A stretch of 40,251 nt of DNA from Ruminococcaceae bacterium UBA6353 (GCA_002437905.1 DJRT01000014.1:132854-173104); one strand, 5' to 3'. Shown: positions 1-9,485, counted from the stretch's first letter. The notes: generated by a model not told the origin, from the sequence alone. Translations and numbers: made by a program.

Positions 1-1186
1 CTTGTGCGCCGGTGTCGCCCTTGTCACCCTTTTCACCTTGGATACCCTGCGCGCCGGTGGCTTTGATACCGGTGGTTACCCAGGTGAGGCCGTTATCGGT
101 GGATATTTCCCACTCATTGGTGACGATGTTGATCTGCAGCTTCGGACTGATGCCGTTCTGTCCGGCAGCGCCGGTGTCGCCTTTGTCACCCTTCTCACCT
201 TGAATCCCTTGGGCACCGGTGGCTTTGACACCGGTGGTTACCCAGGTAAGGCCGTCGTCCATAGAGATTTCCCACTCGTTGGTAGCGGCGTTGATACGGA
301 TTTGCGGCGTGATGCCATTTTGTCCGTCTGCCCCGCGGATATTTTCAAAGGTGAACACAGAGCCGTCGGAGAGCGTAATCGTCATGGTGCTGCCGGTGAT
401 GGCGATATTTTGTATGCTGTTACCTTTCTCCCCCTGTGCACCGGTGTCACCTTTGTCGCCTTTTTCACCTTGGATACCCTGTGCACCGGTGTCACCTTTG
501 TCGCCTTTCAGCGAGCTTAACCATTCGGCCTCACTGGCGGCGGTGGTCAGGCCGGCGTTTAAGGCCAGCTGGTAGGCCGACAGGCCGTTCTGCCCATTGG
601 CACCGGTCACCCTGCCCAGGTTGACCGTTCGTGCGTCGGAGAAAGCCAGCACCAGCTCGCCGTCGGTATTGACATTGGCATTGGTGATGCCGATGCCGTC
701 TGTGCCGTTTTTGCCGTCTGTGCCATCCTTGCCGTTGGCGCCGTCCCGGCCGTCCAGCCCATCCCGGCCGTCGGCTCCCACGGCATTGCCGAGGTTGATG
801 GTAGTATTATCGGATAATGTCAGGATCATTTGGCCGCGTTCGTTGAAGGACGCGGCCTTTATGCTTGCCGGAGCATCGGCCGCCAGCTTGTTCAGCTGTG
901 CTGTCCACTCAGCTTTTGTGCCGGAGTAGCCGGCCTCGACGGCCAGCTCGTAGGCGGACTTGCCGTTCAGTGAGCTGAGCCATTCCTGCACGGTACCGTC
1001 GAAGCCGTTCTGTACCGCCAGCTCATAGGCGGAAAGCCCGTTCTTCACTGTTGTGGCGGCGGGCGTGCTGTTCGCACGGCCGTACCGGTTGACCAGGAGC
1101 GTGGTGCCTGCCGAAAGCAGCAGGACCAGCACGATGGTCAGAACCCCAAACAGGGTCTTTTTGGTTGTGACGCGAAGTTTTTCCAT
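1..1186 (-). CDS. Membrane-anchored collagen-like repeat protein (partial at left edge)
   Basis: Reading the minus strand from ATG at 1186 gives 395 residues open to the window edge, so the C-terminus is missing. A good ribosome site (AGGAGG) lies about 10 bases upstream. The N-terminus has a basic head followed by a hydrophobic stretch (about residues 11-32), a signal-anchor or signal peptide. After it come two SAYELA-type modules (about 50-100: SAYELAVQNGFDGT and SAYELAVEAGYSGT), then collagen-like Gly-X-Y runs (such as GADGRDGLDGRDGANGKDG and GEKGDKGDTGAQ) alternating with short beta-rich segments (ITLSDGS, NEWEIS, GLTWVTTG). Collagen-like proteins of this kind form triple-helical surface fibres in Firmicutes; a surface or adhesin role here is inference. 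A phage-tail origin is possible but no phage genes are nearby. The divergent XRE gene at 1334 shares its upstream region. Confidence 0.8.
   Translation of the reverse strand, partial: MEKLRVTTKKTLFGVLTIVLVLLLSAGTTLLVNRYGRANSTPAATTVKNGLSAYELAVQNGFDGTVQEWLSSLNGKSAYELAVEAGYSGTKAEWTAQLNKLAADAPASIKAASFNERGQMILTLSDNTTINLGNAVGADGRDGLDGRDGANGKDGTDGKNGTDGIGITNANVNTDGELVLAFSDARTVNLGRVTGANGQNGLSAYQLALNAGLTTAASEAEWLSSLKGDKGDTGAQGIQGEKGDKGDTGAQGEKGNSIQNIAITGSTMTITLSDGSVFTFENIRGADGQNGITPQIRINAATNEWEISMDDGLTWVTTGVKATGAQGIQGEKGDKGDTGAAGQNGISPKLQINIVTNEWEISTDNGLTWVTTGIKATGAQGIQGEKGDKGDTGAQ
7..330 (-). repeat. Two tandem 162-bp repeat units inside the collagen-like gene
   Basis: Two adjacent near-identical units (about 7-168 and 169-330) have a period of 162 bp, equal to 54 codons. 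Each encodes a short NGI-P-INxxTNEWEIS segment, GLTWVTTG, then GAQGIQGEKGDKGDTGA. The copies differ at scattered, mostly third-codon positions. More copies may lie beyond the left edge. The period was judged by aligning the GGTGGCTTTGA block at 56 and at 218. Confidence 0.8.
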
Positions 1187-1246
1187 GATACCTTTTTCCT
1201 CCTATATTTTCGCTCTTTTTGTGGAAACAATACTCCACGCGTGTTG

Positions 1247-1312
1247 AATAGTGTTCACCACTCGCGGGCTCATTCTATCATAGAATGAGAAAAAAGTAAA
1301 TAGTGTTCACCA
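1247..1312. promoter_or_regulatory. Candidate operator: perfect palindrome flanked by direct repeats
   Basis: A perfect inverted repeat occupies 1269-1289 (10-bp arms CTCATTCTAT and ATAGAATGAG around one base). It is flanked by two identical 14-bp direct repeats, AATAGTGTTCACCA, at 1247-1260 and 1299-1312, 52 bp apart. The array sits between the divergent collagen-like gene and the XRE gene. A weak plus-strand promoter, TTCACC (1254-1259) and TATCAT (1276-1281) with a 16-bp spacer, would overlap the palindrome. Autoregulation by the XRE protein is inferred. Confidence 0.55.
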
Positions 1313-1333
1313 AAAAAGAGGAGAAAAGGGAAA

Positions 1334-1591
1334 ATGTTTAAGATCAAGGCTGCTGACGGCAGAAACAACCTTTGCGGCCCGCGCATTGCGGAGCTGCGCA
1401 AGAGCAAAGGACTTTCCCAGCGGGCGCTGGCAGCAAAAATGCAGCTGCTGGGCTTTGATGTCGACCACTATTTTATCCGCCGGGTGGAAAACGGCGAACG
1501 GTTTGTGACGGATATTGATCTGATCATCTTCTCCCGCGCCTTTGATGTGCCGGTGTGTGCCATTCTGTCAGAAAAGGATGTATCGCTGTAA
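1334..1591 (+). CDS. XRE-family helix-turn-helix regulator (85 aa)
   Basis: An 85-residue protein that is little more than one HTH_3/Cro-C1 DNA-binding domain. It has the pattern RIAELRKSKGLSQRALAAKM followed by a recognition-helix region and the RRVENGER turn typical of XRE proteins (about residues 17-62). There is no effector or protease domain. The start is supported by an AGAGGAG site about 10 bases upstream. The gene is divergent from the collagen-like gene across a palindromic region, and a strong terminator follows directly, so it is monocistronic. It probably represses its own promoter and perhaps the collagen-like gene; this is inference from position. Confidence 0.8.
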   Translation: MFKIKAADGRNNLCGPRIAELRKSKGLSQRALAAKMQLLGFDVDHYFIRRVENGERFVTDIDLIIFSRAFDVPVCAILSEKDVSL

Positions 1592-1603
1592 ACCGGCAGA
1601 CAG

Positions 1604-1650
1604 ACCGGCCGCCGCACGGGGATACAGATGCCGTGCGGCGGCCGGTTTTT
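1604..1650 (+). terminator. Rho-independent terminator after the XRE gene
   Basis: A perfect 16-bp inverted repeat (arms 1604-1619 and 1631-1646, ACCGGCCGCCGCACGG and its complement) with an 11-base loop is followed by a T run at 1646-1650. It starts 12 bases after the XRE stop codon. Confidence 0.9.
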
Positions 1651-1655
1651 CCGAT

Positions 1656-1696
1656 AAAAAGCGCACCGCGGTGTTTGGACATACACCGCGGCGCGC
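1656..1696 (-). terminator. Intrinsic terminator of the candidate sRNA
   Basis: Inverted repeat with arms 1683-1696 and 1661-1674 (GCGCACCGCGGTGT, one mismatch). Read on the minus strand it is followed by TTTTTATC (complement of 1653-1660). No T run follows on the plus strand, so it acts leftward. It faces the plus-strand terminator of the XRE gene. Confidence 0.8.
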
Positions 1697-1803
1697 AATG
1701 CCCCCATCGGTCAGATGACAAATGGGTTTCCTATGGCCTGTGTGAAAACCGCCTGCATAGTTCTTTGTCCGGCGGTCAGACTATGTGGCAGGAACTATTC
1801 TGC
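1656..1803 (-). ncRNA. Candidate structured small RNA, about 148 nt, own promoter and terminator
   Basis: Minus-strand transcription predicted from the consensus promoter at 1809-1837 would begin near 1803 and end at the terminator at 1656-1696. The transcript has no open frame of note but several local stems: GGCAG/CUGCC at 1804-1787 (8-base loop) right at the 5' end, ACCGCC/GGCGGU at 1776-1748, CCCAU/AUGGG at 1726-1703, and the GC-rich terminator stem. The octamer UCUGACCG occurs twice in it (plus-strand CGGTCAGA at 1708-1715 and 1773-1780). I do not recognise the family. It does not show the single long rod with a central bubble expected of 6S RNA, nor SRP RNA or tmRNA motifs. Existence as a transcript is inferred, not proven. 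Confidence 0.6.
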
Positions 1804-1808
1804 CAGCT

Positions 1809-1837
1809 ATTATACACCTATTCTTCCTGTCTGTCAA
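1809..1837 (-). promoter_or_regulatory. Perfect-consensus sigma-A promoter of the candidate sRNA
   Basis: On the minus strand: TTGACA (1837-1832), a 17-bp spacer, TATAAT (1814-1809). Both hexamers match the consensus exactly, and no minus-strand coding gene lies downstream before the terminator at 1656. Predicted start is near 1803. Its -35 overlaps the -35 region of the divergent promoter for the gene at 1887. Confidence 0.85.
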
Positions 1838-1856
1838 GCGAAAAAGGAAGTATAAT
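1828..1856 (+). promoter_or_regulatory. Promoter for the second XRE gene
   Basis: A consensus -10 TATAAT lies at 1851-1856, with a poor -35 (TGTCTG, 1828-1833) at 17 bp. The predicted start near 1863 leaves about 24 bases of leader before the ATG at 1887. This rules out translation starts upstream of 1851. Confidence 0.6.
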
Positions 1857-1886
1857 TCCTGTATAGGCAGAAAAGGGGGAACTTCT

Positions 1887-2222
1887 ATGCTGATTTTGGA
1901 TCACCGTGCGGTGGGCAATCGGCTGCTGGCGCAGCGCCGGCGGCTGGGGCTGACGCAGGGCGAGGTGGCGGAGCTGGCCGGGCTATCCAACCGCACCTAT
2001 GCGGATATTGAGCGCGGCACGGTCAATATGCGGATGGAAACGGCCCTGCGCATCTGCCATGCCCTGCAGATCACGCCGAACGCCATCTTCACAGAAGAAA
2101 ACACCCCGCAGACCGTCCGGCAGGAGGAGCTGCTGCGGCGGCTGGCGGCGTGTACCCCGCATGAGCAGGAGACGGCACTGCGGCTGCTGGCCGTCTATCT
2201 GCAATCGCTGAACGCGGAATAA
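1887..2222 (+). CDS. XRE-family helix-turn-helix regulator (111 aa)
   Basis: A 111-residue protein. Residues about 8-66 form an XRE/Cro-C1 domain (NRLLAQRRRLGLTQGEVAEL, then LSNRTYADIERG and MRMETALRICHALQ), which binds DNA as a dimer in this family. The remaining 45 residues form a predicted helical tail (ELLRRLAACTPHEQETALRL) that may dimerise. ATG 1887 is chosen because AAAGGGGG lies about 8 bases upstream and the TATAAT at 1851-1856 sits just before it; an in-frame ATG at 1785 would precede the promoter. A strong terminator follows. It is divergent from the candidate sRNA, sharing overlapping promoter elements, so it may regulate that RNA (inference). Confidence 0.85.
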   Translation: MLILDHRAVGNRLLAQRRRLGLTQGEVAELAGLSNRTYADIERGTVNMRMETALRICHALQITPNAIFTEENTPQTVRQEELLRRLAACTPHEQETALRLLAVYLQSLNAE

Positions 2223-2227
2223 AGAAA

Positions 2228-2281
2228 TAACCGACTGCAGAAAATGGAGCGATCCATTTTCTGCAGTCGGTTAATTTTTTG
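2228..2281. terminator. Bidirectional terminator between convergent genes
   Basis: A perfect 21-bp inverted repeat (2228-2248 and 2253-2273) with a GCGA loop is followed by a T run at 2276-2281. On the minus strand the stem is followed by TTTCTTT. It separates the XRE gene from the convergent PIG-L gene. Confidence 0.9.
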
Positions 2282-2291
2282 GTGGGTGCGG

Positions 2292-3038
2292 TCAGCCGTT
2301 GAAATACGGCTGGCCAAAGGCAGGGTACATGCCGTTGCCGGCCCAGCGGAATTTGTCGCCAAGCAGCTGCCGCAGCAGAAAATCGTCGTTGCCGTCCGGC
2401 AGCTTGACGATTTTCAGCGGCAGTGCCGCCGGAAAGCCGCAGGCCAGACCGCGTGCCTCGGACTGCAGGCGGTCGCATTTCCACAGATGATCGCCATTGG
2501 CGGTGTTTTGGGCAAAGGTGCGTTCGCTCTTCTCCCACACATCCATCACGGAGGAGACATCTATATGGATATCGGGGGAGAAATAGCGGCCGGTCTGCCA
2601 CAGGGAGGACTCGTAGGCATAGATTTCGCGGATGTGGCTGCCCTCCACATGCGCGAGGCACAGCGCCTTATAGGCCACATCGGCCGCCATGCGGTGCTCG
2701 GCGTGGTTGTCCAGCGGCCACTGCAGGAATGCGATCTGCGGGTCAAACTCCACAATGGCGGCGGCCAGCTCGCGGATCAGCGCCGTGCTGGGCTCAAAGA
2801 AACCGCCGTCGCGGCTGCCCATCACCCGTTTTTCGGCGCCAAGGATGCGGGCGGCGTCGATTTCCTGCTGCGCCCATTCGGCCTTTTGCTCGTCTGTCAG
2901 GTCGGCCTTGTGCCACATGCAGGCAAAGTTGATGTACAGCTGCTCACAGCCCTGCTGATGCAGCAGGGCAGAGATGCCGCCGATGCCGGCCTCGCAATCG
3001 TCATTGTGAGCGCCGAGGGCTAAAATGCGTGGTTTCAT
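2292..3038 (-). CDS. PIG-L/LmbE family deacetylase
   Basis: A 248-residue protein of the PIG-L (LmbE-like) family, zinc-dependent enzymes that remove acetyl groups from N-acetylglucosamine-type substrates. The N-terminal metal motif is AHNDDCE (residues 10-16), a variant of the usual AHPDDxE with Asn for Pro; Asp14 and the flanking His are kept. A later DNHAEH motif (near residue 130) supplies the expected second histidine site. There is no signal peptide, so it should be cytosolic. The start has AAAGGAG about 8 bases upstream and a good minus-strand promoter at 3075-3103. It is a single-gene unit. The substrate cannot be told from sequence; sugar conjugates such as thiol or lipid-linked GlcNAc derivatives are typical for the family. 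Confidence 0.8.
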   Translation of the reverse strand: MKPRILALGAHNDDCEAGIGGISALLHQQGCEQLYINFACMWHKADLTDEQKAEWAQQEIDAARILGAEKRVMGSRDGGFFEPSTALIRELAAAIVEFDPQIAFLQWPLDNHAEHRMAADVAYKALCLAHVEGSHIREIYAYESSLWQTGRYFSPDIHIDVSSVMDVWEKSERTFAQNTANGDHLWKCDRLQSEARGLACGFPAALPLKIVKLPDGNDDFLLRQLLGDKFRWAGNGMYPAFGQPYFNG

Positions 3039-3074
3039 GAGAAATTCTCCTTTCGTCTGTGGGGCTTTGGCTTC

Positions 3075-3103
3075 AGTATAGCCCGCTGCCGGGCACTTGT
3101 AAA
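3075..3103 (-). promoter_or_regulatory. Promoter of the PIG-L gene
   Basis: On the minus strand TTTACA (3103-3098), a 17-bp spacer, TATACT (3080-3075), about 37 bases upstream of the start codon. Confidence 0.8.
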
Positions 3104-3178
3104 GACAAAATCTTGCGGTAAAATGTTGCAGGATTGTGGCTTTTTGCGCTTGTTCACAGGAAATTCACGGGAAAACGG

Positions 3179-3207
3179 TTGTAACTTCGGGCGGTTTATG
3201 GTATGAT
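3179..3207 (+). promoter_or_regulatory. Promoter of secA
   Basis: TTGTAA (3179-3184), 17-bp spacer, TATGAT (3202-3207). The transcript would carry a leader of about 70 bases containing a GC-rich stem (CCCCGCCG... CGGCCGGGG, about 3232-3254) before the secA start. Confidence 0.75.
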
Positions 3208-3283
3208 AGGCACAGTTTGTACTTGACGGCACCCCCGCCGGTGTGCGGCCGGGGAGCACCCGTGAGAAAGGGTTGACGAGTGT

Positions 3284-6037
<2,754 letters not shown>

Positions 6038-6059
6038 GCAGCGAAAGGAAGTTTTATCT

Positions 6060-7169
6060 TTGAAGTTGGGAATTGTGGGATTACCAAATGTTGGGAAATC
6101 CACCCTGTTTAATGCCATTACCAATGCCGGAGCGCAGAGCGCGAATTTCCCCTTTTGCACGATTGACCCCAATGTGGGCGTGGTGGCGGTGCCGGATAAG
6201 CGGCTGGACCGGCTGCAGCAGATGTACACCGAGGGCAGCAAGGTGCCCCCGATCGTGCCGGCGGTGATCGAGTTTGTGGATATTGCCGGGCTGGTGAAGG
6301 GCGCCAGCCGGGGCGAGGGACTGGGCAATAAATTCCTGGCCAATATCCGGGAGTGCGACGCGATTGTGCATGTGGTGCGCTGCTTTGAAAACCCGGATAT
6401 CATCCATGTGGAGGGCAGCATTGACCCGCTGCGGGATATTGAGACCATCGACATGGAGCTGATCTTCTCCGATATGGAGATGGTGGAGCGCCGCATTGCC
6501 CGTGTGACCAAGGATCTGAAGGGCGACAAGAGTCTGCAGAAGGAGCTGGATTTCCTGCACCGGGTGCAGGCGGCGTTGGAGGCAGGCCAGCCGGCGCGGG
6601 CGGTGGAATGTGACCGCGATGAGCAGCCGATGCTGGCGGCCATGACCCTGCTGACGGCCAAGCCGATCATCTATGCGGCCAATCTCAGCGAGGAGGATTT
6701 TTCGGACGGTGAGCCGAAGAATAACCCCCACTATCAGAAGGTGGCGGAGCTGGCTGCGGCACAGGGGGCCGAGGTGCTGCCCATCTGTGCACAGATGGAG
6801 GCCGACATTGTGGAGATGGAGCCGGAGGAAAAGCAGCTGTTTCTGGCAGAACTGGGGCTGGAGCATTCCGGCCTTGACCGCCTGATCCAGAAGAGCTACC
6901 ACCTGCTGGGGCTGATCTCCTTCCTCACGGCCGGCGAAAAAGAGGTGCGTGCCTGGACCATCCATCGCGGATGGACGGCGCCCAAGGCGGCCGGCCGCAT
7001 CCATACCGATTTCGAGCGCGGCTTCATCCGCGCACAGGTCATTGCCTATGAGGATCTGGTGGCCTGCGGCAGCCTGGCCAATGCCCGCGCCAAGGGTCTG
7101 GTGCGCACGGAGGGCAAGGAGTATGTAATGCAGGACGGCGATGTGGTGGAATTCCTCTTCAATGTGTAA
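6060..7169 (+). CDS. ychF: Redox-regulated ATPase YchF (OLA1 family)
   Basis: A 369-residue Obg-related P-loop ATPase that associates with ribosomes and is linked to stress responses. G1 is GLPNVGKS (residues 7-14); G3 lies in DIAGLVKGAS; the G4 position reads NLSE rather than NKxD, the family signature for ATP over GTP. A coiled-coil hairpin occupies the middle and a TGS domain ends the protein (from about TAGEKEVRAWTI to EFLFNV). TTG 6060 is chosen as start: AAAGGAA lies 9 bases upstream and the protein then begins MKLGIVG, as in homologues; an in-frame ATG at 6018 overlaps secA and adds 14 atypical residues. It ends with a strong terminator. Confidence 0.95.
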   Translation: MKLGIVGLPNVGKSTLFNAITNAGAQSANFPFCTIDPNVGVVAVPDKRLDRLQQMYTEGSKVPPIVPAVIEFVDIAGLVKGASRGEGLGNKFLANIRECDAIVHVVRCFENPDIIHVEGSIDPLRDIETIDMELIFSDMEMVERRIARVTKDLKGDKSLQKELDFLHRVQAALEAGQPARAVECDRDEQPMLAAMTLLTAKPIIYAANLSEEDFSDGEPKNNPHYQKVAELAAAQGAEVLPICAQMEADIVEMEPEEKQLFLAELGLEHSGLDRLIQKSYHLLGLISFLTAGEKEVRAWTIHRGWTAPKAAGRIHTDFERGFIRAQVIAYEDLVACGSLANARAKGLVRTEGKEYVMQDGDVVEFLFNV

Positions 7170-7213
7170 AAACCAAACAAAATAGCAGCGAAAATGCTGA
7201 AAAACGGTTCGAA

Positions 7214-7248
7214 AAGGCCGGGAACACGCGTTGTTCCCGGCCTTTTTT
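7214..7248 (+). terminator. Terminator of the secA-ychF unit
   Basis: Perfect 13-bp stem (7214-7226 and 7232-7244, AAGGCCGGGAACA) with a 5-base loop, followed by a T run to 7248. Confidence 0.92.
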
Positions 7249-7367
7249 CGCTTTTCCTGGCTCAAAACGCACCGTAAAGCACGGGGATTTGCCCGCGTCC
7301 TTTGCGGGATATAGGGGAAAACGCGCTGTGGAAATTTCTGCTTGTCCAAAAAAATTCGATTTGCCTA

Positions 7368-7396
7368 TTGCATTTTTCAAAAACACCCCTTATAAT
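7368..7396 (+). promoter_or_regulatory. Promoter of the mraZ cell-division cluster
   Basis: TTGCAT (7368-7373), 17-bp spacer, TATAAT (7391-7396). The stretch 7249-7367 upstream holds no gene; it has only a small CCCGC/GCGGG stem. The predicted start near 7403 coincides with the first GTGG box. The leader before mraZ is about 155 bases. Confidence 0.85.
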
Positions 7397-7404
7397 AAGC
7401 TTAA

Positions 7405-7471
7405 GTGGCGTAGAAACCCATGAATGTGGTGCAAGGTGGTGATTTTCCACCTTTTCCACCGAGTTTTCCAC
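7405..7471. promoter_or_regulatory. Candidate MraZ operator: GTGG boxes in both orientations
   Basis: Directly downstream of the mraZ -10 are three GTGG boxes on the plus strand (7405, 7426, 7436; spacing 21 and 10 bp, near whole helical turns) and three CCAC boxes, each inside TTTTCCAC, at 7447, 7456 and 7468. MraZ is known to bind tandem GTGG-containing repeats upstream of its own gene and repress the cluster. The use of these particular boxes is inferred. Confidence 0.6.
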
Positions 7472-7560
7472 AGCCGGCCGTGAAATGCCGGTGAATGGAC
7501 GGGGAAAGCGCCGCCGCGGACGGCGGACAAGCCAACAGATTGATCGGGAGGTGACGGGAT

Positions 7561-7983
7561 ATGATGCTGTACGGCCGCTTTGAGCACAACATTGACGCCA
7601 AGGGGCGTATTTTCATTCCCGTCAAGCTGCGGGAGAAGCTCGGCAGCACCTTCATCGCGGCCGCAGTGCTGGATCGCTGCGTGAGCCTGTATTCCACCGA
7701 AGAGTGGGAGAGCCTGCTGGAAAAGCTGGCCTCCGGCCCGATGGCCGAGACCCGCAAGCTGCTGCGCCGCGTGACCGAATCGGCAGAGGATGTGACGCTG
7801 GATGCGCAGGGGCGTATCCTGCTGAATAAAAGCCTGATCGCCCATGCCGGGCTGGAAAAGCCGGCGCTGATCATCGGTGCCGGCCGGCGGGCGGAGATCT
7901 GGAACCCCGCTGTGTATGAGGCGGATATGGCCGATATGACAGACGAAAAGATGGAAGAGGCCTTCATGAAGTACGGCTTCTGA
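7561..7983 (+). CDS. mraZ: Transcriptional regulator MraZ
   Basis: A 140-residue protein with two AbrB-like SpoVT/MraZ half domains. The first reads FEHNIDAKGRIFIPVKLRE (residues 7-25) and the second repeats the motif as VTLDAQGRILLNKSL. MraZ forms ring-shaped oligomers that bind GTGG repeats ahead of their own gene and control the division and cell-wall cluster. An ATG pair begins at 7561 with GGGAGGTGA about 6 bases upstream. It is the first gene of a long plus-strand operon that runs to ftsQ. Candidate operator boxes lie at 7405-7471. Length is normal for the family. Confidence 0.95.
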   Translation: MMLYGRFEHNIDAKGRIFIPVKLREKLGSTFIAAAVLDRCVSLYSTEEWESLLEKLASGPMAETRKLLRRVTESAEDVTLDAQGRILLNKSLIAHAGLEKPALIIGAGRRAEIWNPAVYEADMADMTDEKMEEAFMKYGF

Positions 7984-8006
7984 GTGTAGGAAGGGGAGTG
8001 CGGCGG

Positions 8007-8951
8007 ATGGCACAGCCGACAGGCGGGTATCACCGCCCGGTGCTGCTGGAGCAGACGCTGCAGGCGTTGCACATCCGTCCGGACGGCATTTATCTGGACG
8101 GCACAGCCGGCGGCGGCGGCCATTCCCACGCCATTGCCGAGCGGCTGACCACCGGCCGCCTGATCGCGCTGGATCAGGATCCGGATGCCATTGCCGCAGC
8201 CGGCGCACGGCTGCAGGGGCTGCCGGCGACGGTCGTGCAGGCCAATTTTGTGCAGATGGGCGAGGTGCTGGATGGGCTGGAAATCCCGGCGGTGGACGGC
8301 ATTTTGCTGGATATCGGTGTTTCCTCCCACCAGCTGGATGCGCCGGAGCGCGGTTTTTCCTATCATTACGATGCCCCGCTGGATATGCGGATGAGCCAAA
8401 GCGGCGAAACGGCGGCCGGGCTGCTTGCCCGTCTGTCGGAGCGTGAGCTGGCCGAGATCTTTTACCGCTATGGGGAGGAGAAATTTTCCCGGCCGATCGC
8501 GCGGGCGATCGTGCGCCAGCGGGACAGGCAGCCGATCGAGACCACCCTGCAGCTGGCGGAGCTGGTCAGCGCCAATGTACCGGCGGCAGCCCGCCGCGAC
8601 GGGCACCCGGCCCGCCGGGTGTTCCAGGCGCTGCGCATCGCGGTCAATGGCGAGCTGGATTGCCTGTCCGCAGCGCTGGATACCGCCTTTGACCGGCTGG
8701 CCGTGGGTGGCCGGCTGGCGGTGATCACCTTCCACTCGCTGGAGGATGCGATGGTGAAAAACCGCTTTGCCGAATGGCGGCAGGGCTGTATTTGCCCAAG
8801 AGACTTCCCGGTGTGTGTGTGCGGCCGGACGCCGGCTGCGCAGCCGGTGCTGAAAAAGCCGGCAACCGCCACCCCGCAGGAGCTGGCCGAAAACCCCCGC
8901 AGCCGCAGTGCCAAGCTGCGCTGTGTGGAAAAGCTGCACGACCGCTACTGA
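8007..8951 (+). CDS. rsmH: 16S rRNA (cytosine-1402-N4) methyltransferase RsmH
   Basis: A 314-residue SAM-dependent methyltransferase that modifies C1402 in the ribosomal P site. The SAM-binding motif LDGTAGGGGHS is near residue 30, GILLDIGVSSHQLD near 98, and the C-terminal ITFHSLED motif is conserved. The N-terminus reads YHRPVLLEQTL, as in the family (HxPVLLxE). ATG 8007 is preferred because AGGAAGGGGAG ends about 9 bases upstream; an in-frame GTG at 7998 abuts that site and is too close. The gene starts 23 bases after mraZ, the standard order in this cluster. Confidence 0.95.
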   Translation: MAQPTGGYHRPVLLEQTLQALHIRPDGIYLDGTAGGGGHSHAIAERLTTGRLIALDQDPDAIAAAGARLQGLPATVVQANFVQMGEVLDGLEIPAVDGILLDIGVSSHQLDAPERGFSYHYDAPLDMRMSQSGETAAGLLARLSERELAEIFYRYGEEKFSRPIARAIVRQRDRQPIETTLQLAELVSANVPAAARRDGHPARRVFQALRIAVNGELDCLSAALDTAFDRLAVGGRLAVITFHSLEDAMVKNRFAEWRQGCICPRDFPVCVCGRTPAAQPVLKKPATATPQELAENPRSRSAKLRCVEKLHDRY

Positions 8952-9014
8952 TCGGGACAAGCCCCGATATGAACCAACTGTATTCCGGAATATAAGGAAA
9001 GGAGGTACCCGGCC

Positions 9015-9485
9015 ATGGCCAATATGAACGAAGCCTATGACCTGTCGCTGTTCCAGAAGCGGGAGCCGCGTCTGGTGGCGCTGCAGGACAACAAAAAGGT
9101 TGTGGAAAACAAGCGACGGCACGCCCGGCGGCAGTCGGTGCTGAATCTGGTTGTGTACCTCAGCCTGGCGCTGGTGGCGCTCGGCATGATCGGGTACTTT
9201 ATCACCTGCAATGTGCGACTGACCGAAATGAACAAGCAGATTGCGGACTACCGCACGCAGCTGAGCACGCTGGAAAGCGAGAAGGTGCGCCTGAAATCCG
9301 AGCTGGCCGGCAAGACCTCAGCCGGACAGATCGACCGCTATGCCCTGGAAAACGGCATGCAGCCGGCCGAAAACAGCCAGATCTACTATATCCCGGCAGA
9401 GGAGGACGATCTGGTACAGGTGCAGGAGAGTGAGCAGAACTGGCTGCGGCAGGCGTGGTCGGCGCTCAGGGACTTTTTCTCATAG
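9015..9485 (+). CDS. ftsL: Cell division protein FtsL-like (septum formation initiator)
   Basis: A 156-residue bitopic membrane protein: a basic cytoplasmic head (about 1-45, ending KRRHARRQ), one transmembrane helix (about 47-67, NLVVYLSLALVALGMIGYFI), then an extracellular coiled coil (about 70-102, MNKQIADYRTQLSTLESEKV) and an acidic tail. This architecture and its position between rsmH and the class B PBP identify FtsL, which bridges DivIB/FtsQ and DivIC/FtsB to the septal synthase. Sequence identity in this family is low, so the call relies on topology and context. The start has a strong AAAGGAGGT site. The 62 bases after rsmH hold only this leader. Confidence 0.85.
   Translation: MANMNEAYDLSLFQKREPRLVALQDNKKVVENKRRHARRQSVLNLVVYLSLALVALGMIGYFITCNVRLTEMNKQIADYRTQLSTLESEKVRLKSELAGKTSAGQIDRYALENGMQPAENSQIYYIPAEEDDLVQVQESEQNWLRQAWSALRDFFS

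Noticed and set aside
1656..1803. 6S RNA as identity of the candidate sRNA
   Set aside because: The predicted stems are local and the 5' and 3' ends do not pair into one long rod with a central bubble, so I kept it as an unassigned RNA.
2244..3023. Long plus-strand open frame opposite the PIG-L gene
   Set aside because: It is the antisense shadow of the PIG-L gene, has no ribosome site, and its start lies in the terminator stem.
7401..9122. Long minus-strand open frame across mraZ and rsmH
   Set aside because: Runs opposite well-supported genes and through their promoter region; shadow only.
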